Assembly: GCA_947372235.1 (NCBI GenBank)
Contig: CANBSW010000018.1
Coordinates: 1 to 41,167, forward strand
From: Chitinophagaceae bacterium
GTDB lineage: Bacteria; Bacteroidota; Bacteroidia; Chitinophagales; Chitinophagaceae
Length of the DNA stretch: 41,167 nucleotides
Direction of reading: 5' to 3'
In this document: positions 24,114 through 31,698 of the stretch, piece after piece
Numbering within the stretch: position 1 is the first letter of the stretch
Layout of the letters: each line of letters opens with the position of its first letter
Notes under the pieces: model-generated
Database searches by the model: none
Seen by the model: only the letters and a program-made list of their open reading frames with translations
What the model was told of the DNA's origin: nothing
Translations under genes and position numbers: made by a program

Positions 24114-25673
24114 ATGTCATTACCTAAGGAACCGCGGCAAAAGATGATCAACATTATGTACCTGGTGCTTACCGCACTGCTGGCACTGAATGTATCTGCC
24201 GAAATTTTAAATGCATTTAAAACAGTAGACCGCAGTTTGATGACTGCAAGTGGTATTGCTGAGCAAAAGAATGTAGACATATTCAAATCTTTCCAGAAAA
24301 AAATTGAAGATCCTAAAACAAAGGAAAAAGCAGAGATCTGGCTGCCCAAGGCACAAAAAGCAAAAACGCTTGCAGATGAGATTTATAAATATGTAGATGA
24401 TCTGAAACAGGAATTGAAAAAAGAATCAGATCTTAAATTGATAGATGGAAAAGAACAGTATAAAGAAGATGATCTGGAAGCTTCTACCCGTTTATTCATT
24501 TCTAATCCGCCGGAAGGTAAGGGAAAGGGGAAAGAACTTTATGCAAAGCTCAAAGCCTTTAAAGATCAATTATTAGATATTGATCCGGGAATTAAGGCTG
24601 ATGTAGGACCCAATCTTCCACTCGATCTTTCAATCCCAAAAAGTAATAATACTGCCAGTAACCAGGAATGGGCTTATGGATATTTTCATATGACACCTTC
24701 TGTTGCCAGTATCACTATCCTTAGTAAGTTTCAGAACGATATCAAGAACAGCGAAGCACAGGTAGTTGAATATTGCCACAAAGAAATTGGTGAAGTAGAA
24801 ATTATTTATGATGCTTTCCAGGCTTTTGCACAATCAAACACCCAGTATATTATGCCGGGCGAAGAACTGGTAATTACTTCAGGTATCGGTGCATTTAGTA
24901 AAGCAGCTAAACCTTCTATTACTATTGATGGTGCAAACGTTCCTTTAAAAGATGATGGTTCTGCAGAATATAAAATGAGAGTAAGTGGTGCAGGAAATTA
25001 TTCAAAGAAAGTAAAGATCTCTTTCCTGAAACCGGATGGTACTACTTCTACTGTTGAGAAAGAAGTTAAGTATACAGTTGGTATTCCTTCAGGTTTAGTT
25101 GTATCTACAGATAAAACACGTGTATTTTATCAGGGACTTCCCAATCCGTTAAGTGTTACCGGCGGTGGTGGTGGTGGTGATGAGAAAGTAAATGTTACCA
25201 TTGAAGGTGCGGGTGTAAGCAGCAAAAAAGTGGGACCCGGCCAATATGAAGTTAATTGCCAGAGCACTGGTTCTGCAACAGTGGTGGCTTCTGATGGAAA
25301 GAATACTCAAAAGATTACCATACCAATTAAGAAAGTACCTGATCCATTGGCTACGGTGGGGGGTAAAGCGGGCGGACAAATTGCTGCCAATGTATTTCGT
25401 GTTCAGAAAGGGGTAGCCGCTGAATTGAGAGACTTTGTATACGAAGGTGTAAAATATGAGGTACTATCTTATATCGTATATTTTACCGGAACAGGATTTA
25501 CTGAGAATATTGGACTGGCAGAAGTTACCGGTGCTTATTTTTCTCCGGAAGCTATCGCATTAATGAAAAGATGCCAGCCTGGTACTACTGTAGTAATAGA
25601 CGAAATTAAAGTTAAAGGACCAGGTGGTATTACCAGATCATTGGAACAGAATATTTCATTTACTCTTCAATAA
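24114..25673 (+). CDS. gldM: T9SS motor/periplasmic shaft protein GldM
   Basis: A 519-residue protein that starts MSLPKEPRQKMINIMYLVLT, with one N-terminal membrane helix (about 11-31, MINIMYLVLTALLALNVSAEI). A large periplasmic part then holds a helical domain (about 35-220) and successive beta domains. FNxxx-rich GldM signatures are seen at EWAYGYFHMTPSVASITIL, YIMPGEELVITSGIGAF and GKAGGQIAANVFRVQKGV. Dimers of GldM project through the periplasm from the GldL pentamer towards GldKN, transmitting torque for secretion. A Gly run (GGGGGG at about 350) sits between beta domains and may be a hinge. The start matches the family's short cytoplasmic leader. Confidence 0.95.
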   Translation: MSLPKEPRQKMINIMYLVLTALLALNVSAEILNAFKTVDRSLMTASGIAEQKNVDIFKSFQKKIEDPKTKEKAEIWLPKAQKAKTLADEIYKYVDDLKQELKKESDLKLIDGKEQYKEDDLEASTRLFISNPPEGKGKGKELYAKLKAFKDQLLDIDPGIKADVGPNLPLDLSIPKSNNTASNQEWAYGYFHMTPSVASITILSKFQNDIKNSEAQVVEYCHKEIGEVEIIYDAFQAFAQSNTQYIMPGEELVITSGIGAFSKAAKPSITIDGANVPLKDDGSAEYKMRVSGAGNYSKKVKISFLKPDGTTSTVEKEVKYTVGIPSGLVVSTDKTRVFYQGLPNPLSVTGGGGGGDEKVNVTIEGAGVSSKKVGPGQYEVNCQSTGSATVVASDGKNTQKITIPIKKVPDPLATVGGKAGGQIAANVFRVQKGVAAELRDFVYEGVKYEVLSYIVYFTGTGFTENIGLAEVTGAYFSPEAIALMKRCQPGTTVVIDEIKVKGPGGITRSLEQNISFTLQ

Positions 25674-25681
25674 ATGTGTGT

Positions 25682-26737
25682 ATGAAAAAGGTTTTTTTGA
25701 AAGGCATTTTATTACTGATTGTTACGGCTTCTGCTGTATCAGTAAATGCCCAGGGTGGTTACAGACGAGGAGCTGCGGCTAATAAACCTGCTGCCACTCC
25801 TGCTAAGGACACAACCAAGCAGGCAGCCGGTGCTGGTGCAGCCGGTACATTGAATAATAATTCGAAAGGAATTGTTACACAGCCTGCAGTGACTCCTGTA
25901 ACAACAACATATAAATACGATACAACCAATCCCGGTGGTTTTGATGCCAAACCGGAGATCGCTTTGCGTAATAACTATGCGGTTGACAGAAGTATGGTTA
26001 AAGACCGTAAACCACTTGAATACAGGTTTCTTCGTGATGATGATAATATGTGGAGTGAATTTTTATGGAGAGAAATAGATGCAAGGGAAAAAGTTAATCA
26101 GTCTTTCATGTATCCTGGAAAAGATGATAATGGCGACCAGCGCTTTTTCTCCATTATGCTGAATGCGATCAAGAATGATTCTGTTACAGCTTTCTCTGCA
26201 GATGATGACCGTTTTACTACGCCCTTAACAATGGATCAGGTATTTAACCAAACAGCCGGAAAATTAGATTCGGTTCCTGTTACAGATCCTATTACGAATG
26301 TTACGGAAATTATTATTACAAAAAAACCAAGGTTTAGTCCTGATTCTGTATATACATTCCGTATTAAGGAGCAGGTTGTTTTTGATAAAGAAGCCAGCCG
26401 TTTATTTACCAGGATCATCGGTATTGCGCCCATTGCTAAACAGGTAATTGGAGGTAAATCTCAGCCACGTATCTTATTCTGGATCTATTATCCTGATTTG
26501 AGAAAGACCCTGGCCAAGACCGATGTATATAATCCAAAGAATTTCTCAAGCCGGATGACATGGGAGGAATTATTTGAGAGCAGGTATTTTAACAGCTATA
26601 TCATCAAATCCAGCGCCAATAACCCCGGAGATAAATACCTGAATGCGATGATCAAGGACCCGTTGTTCCGTTTACTGGAGGGTGAAAATATCAAAACAAG
26701 GATCTTTAATTACGAACAGGATCTCTGGCAATATTAA
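25682..26737 (+). CDS. gldN: T9SS ring protein GldN
   Basis: I choose the ATG at 25682 (a GTG two codons earlier is possible). It begins MKKVFLKGILLLIVTASAVS and ends its signal peptide at VNAQ. A low-complexity Ala/Thr/Pro-rich segment (about 25-75) follows. The conserved GldN/PorN core then runs from about residue 95 (DRSMVKDRKPLEYRFLRDDD, FLWREIDAREKVNQSF, LFWIYYPDLRKTLAKTDVYN) to the C terminus, ending LWQY. GldN is periplasmic and joins GldK in the ring. It starts 8 bp after the gldM stop and is followed by a strong terminator, closing the operon. Confidence 0.95.
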   Translation: MKKVFLKGILLLIVTASAVSVNAQGGYRRGAAANKPAATPAKDTTKQAAGAGAAGTLNNNSKGIVTQPAVTPVTTTYKYDTTNPGGFDAKPEIALRNNYAVDRSMVKDRKPLEYRFLRDDDNMWSEFLWREIDAREKVNQSFMYPGKDDNGDQRFFSIMLNAIKNDSVTAFSADDDRFTTPLTMDQVFNQTAGKLDSVPVTDPITNVTEIIITKKPRFSPDSVYTFRIKEQVVFDKEASRLFTRIIGIAPIAKQVIGGKSQPRILFWIYYPDLRKTLAKTDVYNPKNFSSRMTWEELFESRYFNSYIIKSSANNPGDKYLNAMIKDPLFRLLEGENIKTRIFNYEQDLWQY

Positions 26738-26757
26738 AATTCAATTAAAGAAAATAG

Positions 26758-26785
26758 AAAAAGGGCTCATTTGAGCCCTTTTTTA
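26758..26785 (+). terminator. Intrinsic terminator after gldN
   Basis: AAGGGCTCA (26761-26769) and TGAGCCCTT (26772-26780) form a strong stem extended by flanking A and T runs. It is 20 bp beyond the gldN stop; the A run upstream could make it work in both directions. Confidence 0.85.
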
Positions 26786-26890
26786 GTGATTATACTACAA
26801 GGTTGAAATATTTGTTTACATAAAATTTGGTAAATAGATAGCAATCCTTAACTTCGTTACGGTTTTTCATAGGATATTGGATTTTAAAAC

Positions 26891-26915
26891 GGGGCTGGAT
26901 TTTTATCCTGGCCCC
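26891..26915 (-). terminator. Hairpin at the uvrC 3' end, probable terminator
   Basis: GGGGC (26891-26895) pairs with GCCCC (26911-26915), with a GGA/TCC inner pair. On the minus strand the stem is followed by CGTTTTAAAA. On the plus strand it is followed by a T-rich run that enters the uvrC stop, so it may act in both directions. Confidence 0.55.
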
Positions 26916-26919
26916 TTTT

Positions 26920-28740
26920 TTATTTTTCAGGGGTCTGGGACAGGATAAAGGCGGAAATTAAAATTTTTGCTTTTGATCTGCCAATTACAGCAGCCAACTC
27001 CTCTTCTGATCTTTCTTTGATCTTTTTTACTGATTTGAACTCTTTCAGTAATTGATCGATGGTGTGTTCACCAATTCCACTAATCGATTCCAACTCGTTC
27101 TTAAACGTTCCTTTTGATCTTTTATTGCGATGGAAGGTAATGCCATATCGATGTACTTCATCGCGTATGCGGCGTACCAGTTTTAAGCTGTCGCTTTCCC
27201 AGGGAAGTTTGAAAGATTCAGTATCGCCCGGAAAGAATAATTCTTCTTCATTCTTTGCCAAACCCACAACCGTTGTTTGATCTGCTATTCCCAACGCCCG
27301 GATACTTTCCATAGCAGCGCTTAGCTGGCCTTTTCCGCCATCAATGATGATTAGTTTAGGTAATGGAAGTTCTTCTGCCAGCACCCTTTTATAACGCCTG
27401 TGAATCACTTCTGTCATCGTTGCAAAATCATTGATGCCTTCCACTGTTTTCACATTAAAATGACGGTAATCATTTTTACTCGGCATTCCATCCCGAAAGC
27501 AAACCATAGCTGAAACAGGATAGCTTCCCTGAAAATTAGAGTTATCAAAACATTCAATATGATCAGGTACTTCCTGCAGATGAAGATATTCCTGCAATTC
27601 ATACAATACTTTCTTTTTCTCCATATCTGATTTGCCTTCCAGATGCAGGATCTTTTTCTTTTTCAGTTCCTCTTTAAAGTAAACCACATTTTTTATCGAT
27701 AGATCCAGCAGTTTTTTCTTGTCGCCACCTTTTGGAATGGTGATGGTAATGGTTTGACCGGGATATTCTATTTCAAAAGGAACAATTATTTCATTGGATA
27801 AACTGTTAAATGATGACCGCAGATTAGCAATAGCAAAACCCAATACTTCTTCTTCTGTTTCTTCGAGTTTGGTTTCTAATGGTACTGTATGTGTTTGAAC
27901 AATGGTGCCGTTTTGCACCATCAGGTAATTTACATAAGCCCAGTTATCTTCTTTTAAAATAGAGAATACATCTATATTGGATAAATGGCTGCTTACTATA
28001 ATTGACTTTGACCTATAGTTTTCAAGATGTTCAATTTTTTTTCTGGTCTCTTCTGCTCTTTCGAATAACATTTCAGTAGCCTGTTGCTGCATTTCTGCTT
28101 TAAAGTGACTGATCACAGAGCCCAGATTTCCTTTCAAAATATTTCTTACCTGTTGCAATCCTTCCTGGTAATCGGCAGCGTTCTGTAAGCCTTCACATGG
28201 GCCTTTGCAGTTACCCAGATGATATTCAAGGCACACTTTAAATTTGCCTTTCTGAATGTTGTTTTCTGTTAGATTTAACTTACAGGTCCGAAGAGGAATA
28301 TATTGTTTGATAAAACTGATCAGGTCCCGCACTTTGCCTGCAGAGGTAAACGGACCAAGGTATTCGGAGCCATCGTTTATTTTTTTTCTGGTTAAAAAGA
28401 TACGGGGGAAGGGCTCTTTTTTGATAACAATATAGGGATAGGTTTTATCATCTTTTAAATTGATATTATATTTTGGCTGGTATTCTTTAATCAAAGAATT
28501 CTCCAGTAAAAAAGCATCCTGTTCAGAATCTACAATGGTAAATTCAATATGATGGATCCGTTGAACAAGTTCATGTGTTTTATAAGTAGTAAAGGTTTTT
28601 GAAAAATAGGAACTGATTCTTTTACGTAATTCTTTTGCTTTACCCACATATAATAATTGCCCATCGTCATCATAATATTTATAGATGCCGGGTTGTAAGG
28701 GAATGGTATGTGCGATCTGTTGAAATTGGGTTGCTGTCAT
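26920..28740 (-). CDS. uvrC: Excinuclease ABC subunit C
   Basis: A 606-residue protein of normal UvrC length. Domains in order: GIY-YIG nuclease (PGIYKYYDDDGQLLYVGKAKELRKR, residues about 17-41), which makes the 3' incision; a four-Cys cluster at C153, C170, C178 and C182 of the type known to hold an Fe-S centre in UvrC; a UVR UvrB-binding motif (about 215-245); the RNase H-like 5' nuclease domain (IECFDNSNFQGSYPVSAMVCF, then IIIDGGKGQLSAAM); and C-terminal helix-hairpin-helix repeats (LESISGIGEHTIDQLL). It makes the dual incisions of nucleotide excision repair. A small lipoprotein gene lies 11 bp upstream and is probably co-transcribed. Confidence 0.96.
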   Translation of the reverse strand: MTATQFQQIAHTIPLQPGIYKYYDDDGQLLYVGKAKELRKRISSYFSKTFTTYKTHELVQRIHHIEFTIVDSEQDAFLLENSLIKEYQPKYNINLKDDKTYPYIVIKKEPFPRIFLTRKKINDGSEYLGPFTSAGKVRDLISFIKQYIPLRTCKLNLTENNIQKGKFKVCLEYHLGNCKGPCEGLQNAADYQEGLQQVRNILKGNLGSVISHFKAEMQQQATEMLFERAEETRKKIEHLENYRSKSIIVSSHLSNIDVFSILKEDNWAYVNYLMVQNGTIVQTHTVPLETKLEETEEEVLGFAIANLRSSFNSLSNEIIVPFEIEYPGQTITITIPKGGDKKKLLDLSIKNVVYFKEELKKKKILHLEGKSDMEKKKVLYELQEYLHLQEVPDHIECFDNSNFQGSYPVSAMVCFRDGMPSKNDYRHFNVKTVEGINDFATMTEVIHRRYKRVLAEELPLPKLIIIDGGKGQLSAAMESIRALGIADQTTVVGLAKNEEELFFPGDTESFKLPWESDSLKLVRRIRDEVHRYGITFHRNKRSKGTFKNELESISGIGEHTIDQLLKEFKSVKKIKERSEEELAAVIGRSKAKILISAFILSQTPEK

Positions 28741-28751
28741 ATGTGCCGTAT

Positions 28752-29333
28752 CTAGGGCTTATCGTTCCAGTTGATATAATTCAGTTCTGTTGAATGGTAA
28801 CCATTTTTAGTTGAGATGGTTCGGTTGATCTGAAAACTCTTGTTGGCTTTCCAGTTATATTGTTCTGCAAAACTGGTATCGCCCTTATTATAAGAAGTTC
28901 GTATAAAAACCCGCTTTACCAAATTGGTTTCTTCATCAAGTAAAATATCAATGTTCTGAACTGTAGCATCAGAATTACCCGGCTTATAATTCAATGTAAC
29001 ACTTCCGGTACTTAGGTCGTGAAAAACAGATTCCTGATACAATATCTTTACCTGCGGTGCAGAAATATCATGAGTAAGAAAAGTTGCCGCTATTGATGCG
29101 AATGCTTCTTTGCTAAGTGATACGGAATCTTTCTTACCATCTTTTACTGAGATTCTGTAAATATTGAAATTTCGCAGGTCTACATACTGGATCTGTTCTT
29201 TGAAAAAAGTTCTCAATGGAAAAAATTTAGCTGTATCTGCCGGGGGCGTTGAGGAATGCTGATCAGCAGTATGATTATTGCATGCAAACAATCCCATGAT
29301 CAATAAAACAAAAGTACCCATCCATATTTTCAT
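28752..29333 (-). CDS. Small lipoprotein of unknown function
   Basis: A 193-residue protein beginning MKIWMGTFVLLIMGLFACNN, with the lipobox Cys at C18. After a short Ser/Thr/Pro-rich linker come about 150 residues of alternating beta-type segments (FFPLRTFFKEQIQYVDLRNFN, VTLNYKPGNSDATV, LVKRVFIRTSYNKGDTSFAEQYNWKANKSFQINRT). I do not recognise a named family. The pattern is like small Bacteroidota periplasmic/outer-membrane lipoproteins with a cystatin- or LolB-like beta sheet, which is speculation. It is 11 bp upstream of uvrC. Confidence 0.7.
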   Translation of the reverse strand: MKIWMGTFVLLIMGLFACNNHTADQHSSTPPADTAKFFPLRTFFKEQIQYVDLRNFNIYRISVKDGKKDSVSLSKEAFASIAATFLTHDISAPQVKILYQESVFHDLSTGSVTLNYKPGNSDATVQNIDILLDEETNLVKRVFIRTSYNKGDTSFAEQYNWKANKSFQINRTISTKNGYHSTELNYINWNDKP

Positions 29334-29360
29334 GCGATAAAATTATTCAATCATTGGCAG

Positions 29361-29443
29361 AAAAAGTAATAAGTTATACGTACTAAGTTGTAAGTAAAAC
29401 GGCTGCTTACCTAAAACGTAGTACGTATAACTTATTACTTTTT
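29361..29443. repeat. Long AT-rich inverted repeat (23-bp perfect arms) abutting a stop codon
   Basis: Arms 29361-29383 and 29421-29443 are exact complements over 23 bp, with an inner GTAAG/CTTAC stem in the loop. The right arm ends at the base before the stop codon of the beta-barrel gene. On that minus-strand transcript the final stem arm ends in a T run, so it could serve as a long-stem terminator. Confidence 0.85.
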
Positions 29444-30904
29444 TTATTTGATCTGCCGGGTAAATCCTAAGCGTACACCATAATCCATCAGGTATTCCTT
29501 AATGGGATACAAATTGGTGTAAGTTGGCAGATGCTGGTACCTGATCTGTGGCCCCAGTTGCCAGGACGAAGCGCCTGAGGTATAGGTCAGGTTCAACCCT
29601 AAACTGGTATTGATATTCCATTTACGGATAAAGTCATTACCGCTGGTATAGTGCTTGTAGTCGGTAGACAGCAGGTAAGTATTGTTGTTAAGGGTAAGAG
29701 TTGGCTGAACCGATGCCTCTGTATTAATACCGAGGTGTTTACCTTTGATCACATCCCACTGAATGCCCAATGGTACAGATAATTGATACACTTTATTATC
29801 CAACTGTGTTTTATTATAACCGGTATTGTTATTATAAGGCGAATAAAAACTGATGGTTTCAACCCCCCGATAATTGATCAGTTGTAAAGAGGTAAGATCA
29901 TTTGTGGACTGGAATGTTTCTATATAATACTGCCTTACGTTTAACTGGAGACCCGTTTTAAATTTCACCCTGCTGCTCATATTGTAAAGAACGGCAAAAC
30001 CAAGTTCTAATCCCATTGCAGGTTTATGTCTTACAACATTATTTACATCTGCTGAAAAGTTGGAATTAAGCGGAACATTTTGTGCTGACGTGATCATGGA
30101 AGCATTGGCTGGCTGAATGATCTCTTTTACTTTTTCGTCAGATAATTTTCTGTAACTGGTAGAGGGAGTTACATAGAACTGAAAACCAAATTTTGAATTA
30201 CGTTGAACAGGCTTTGATTGTACATAGCCAAAATCTTTCAGAAAATCATCTGCACCGGTATGCTTCTCAGACTGTATTTGACTATTAGCAGGGGCGGCTG
30301 TTTTGGTTTCTGTGATGACAGGTGGTTCGTTATTTTCTTCTATTGAGGAAGAGGGTAATGAATTATTAGACAAATCCTGTAATGTACGGTCAGAAAGATT
30401 GATAGCGAGGTGGTCAACCATTTTATTTGCGATCGATGAACGGTCGTTATTAGCAAGGGTTTTAACGGGTGCATCAACCGGATCTGTTTTGCGGTTGGTT
30501 TGTTGCACATACTGTGGAATGATAGTTTCATTCAGATTAAGATCAGCAAATGTTTCGGCAGTGATCTGTTCAGCAGCCATACTTTGGAAATAATCTTTTT
30601 CACTCAGTTCTGTTGCTTTCACAACCGAAGGGATATTTTGTACAACGGGAGGTTGTTTCTTAACTGTTGCAGTAATATTTACCGGCATAATATGCTGAAC
30701 CGGATGATTATTCAATAAGGTAGAAATGGTTAATGCTGTAATGATAAAAAGGGAAATAAATGTAAGTGCCGGCCAGGCTTTATACCCATGAATTTCTGTA
30801 CGGATATTCTTCCAGATATGGTCAGAAGGATACATCCGGTGCTGTTTTACCTCATCCTGTAAAAACTGCTCAAATTCGTCGTCTTGGTAAATCTTGTTAT
30901 CCAT
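29444..30904 (-). CDS. Inner-membrane-anchored outer-membrane beta-barrel protein, sigma-factor neighbour
   Basis: ATG at 30904 chosen (MDNKIYQDDEFEQFLQDEVK); a Met four codons earlier is weaker. Of 486 residues, the first 43 are charged and cytoplasm-like. Residues 44-64 (WPALTFISLFIITALTISTL) are one membrane helix. Residues about 65-235 are Pro/Asn/Ser/Thr-rich and look disordered. From about 238 the sequence is a PorT-like/outer-membrane beta-barrel domain (FGFQFYVTPSTSYRKLS, ALELGF-type AMGLELGFAVLYN, VPLGIQWDVIKGKHLGI, WQLGPQIRYQHLPTY, GVRLGFTRQ). The N-terminal part resembles anti-sigma tails, and an ECF sigma gene starts the operon 29 bp upstream. A direct link between sigma factor and outer membrane is inferred. 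Family call for the barrel fairly sure. Confidence 0.7.
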   Translation of the reverse strand: MDNKIYQDDEFEQFLQDEVKQHRMYPSDHIWKNIRTEIHGYKAWPALTFISLFIITALTISTLLNNHPVQHIMPVNITATVKKQPPVVQNIPSVVKATELSEKDYFQSMAAEQITAETFADLNLNETIIPQYVQQTNRKTDPVDAPVKTLANNDRSSIANKMVDHLAINLSDRTLQDLSNNSLPSSSIEENNEPPVITETKTAAPANSQIQSEKHTGADDFLKDFGYVQSKPVQRNSKFGFQFYVTPSTSYRKLSDEKVKEIIQPANASMITSAQNVPLNSNFSADVNNVVRHKPAMGLELGFAVLYNMSSRVKFKTGLQLNVRQYYIETFQSTNDLTSLQLINYRGVETISFYSPYNNNTGYNKTQLDNKVYQLSVPLGIQWDVIKGKHLGINTEASVQPTLTLNNNTYLLSTDYKHYTSGNDFIRKWNINTSLGLNLTYTSGASSWQLGPQIRYQHLPTYTNLYPIKEYLMDYGVRLGFTRQIK

Positions 30905-30933
30905 ATTCAAAAGCAATCAACACTTTTCTTATA

Positions 30934-31515
30934 CTACTTATTCTTAAAAGCTGCGGCCCAGTTGAATTCTTCTTTCGGTTTTTCGATGATTTTTTTCCGG
31001 ATCAGAATCATTTCCAACATGGCTTTTGACCTTGTGTATTGGCTACGGCTGGTACTTTCTTCGATATCCAGCATTTCACCAATTTCTTTGTGGCTGTAAC
31101 CCTCCAAAGCGTACAGGTTTAAAACGGTTCTGTATCCTACGGGTAACAACCTGATGCATTCAACGATCTGTCGGGCCTGCATGATGGAAGGAACTGTCTC
31201 CTCTTTTACGTGCAATGTATTGGCATAGGCCAAATCCACACTTTCGTTGAACTTCTTGTGTTTTTTCAGAAAATTGATGCAGGTATGAACGATGATTCGT
31301 CTGATCCAGCCTTCAAAAGCACCTTTGTTCTGAAATGTATGTATCTGGGTAAATACTTTGATAAATCCTTCTTGCAACATATCTTCTGCATCTTCGCGGC
31401 TTTGCCCAAACCTGTAACAAACACTAAGCATTTTAGGGCTATAGCGGTTATAAAGTTCACGCTGCGCTGCTGCATCGTTATGTAAACAGCCTGAAATAAT
31501 GGCTTGTTCCGTCAT
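30934..31515 (-). CDS. ECF-type RNA polymerase sigma factor
   Basis: A 193-residue sigma-70 family protein of group 4. Region 2 spans about 20-85 (LYNRYSPKMLSVCYRFGQSREDAEDMLQEGFIKVF, then GAFEGWIRRIIVHTCIN) and region 4 about 115-175 (VECIRLLPVGYRTVLNLYALEGYSHKEIGEMLDI with the helix-turn-helix EESTSRSQYTRSKAML). No region 3. Start ATG at 31515. It precedes the anchored beta-barrel gene by 29 bp, a typical sigma/regulator pairing in which the second gene product controls the sigma factor. A weak TATATTTA box lies 18 nt before the start, so autoregulation by its own promoter class is possible. Target genes unknown. Confidence 0.92.
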   Translation of the reverse strand: MTEQAIISGCLHNDAAAQRELYNRYSPKMLSVCYRFGQSREDAEDMLQEGFIKVFTQIHTFQNKGAFEGWIRRIIVHTCINFLKKHKKFNESVDLAYANTLHVKEETVPSIMQARQIVECIRLLPVGYRTVLNLYALEGYSHKEIGEMLDIEESTSRSQYTRSKAMLEMILIRKKIIEKPKEEFNWAAAFKNK

Positions 31516-31644
31516 GAAGGGGGATGTTTACCCTAAATATAGGACATTATTCTGTTTTGAATGCTGCATTATCCCATCAAAAATTCAGCATTTATTCATT
31601 TTATAAGTTTTCGAGTAACATTGTGGCCGCATTTTTTAGGTTGG

Positions 31645-31663
31645 GGCAACAATTATTGTTGCC
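31645..31663. promoter_or_regulatory. Perfect palindrome between divergent genes, possible operator
   Basis: GGCAACAAT (31645-31653), one T, then ATTGTTGCC (31655-31663) are exactly complementary. It lies 35 bp before the DUF1800 start and 129 bp before the ECF sigma start. No T run follows, so a regulator-binding site is more likely than a terminator. Confidence 0.5.
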
Positions 31664-31698
31664 ATCGTATCCTATTAACACCCCGTTAACTGATTCTT

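Noticed and set aside
31645..31663. Reading the palindrome as an intrinsic terminator
   Set aside because: The loop is a single base and no T run follows in either direction.
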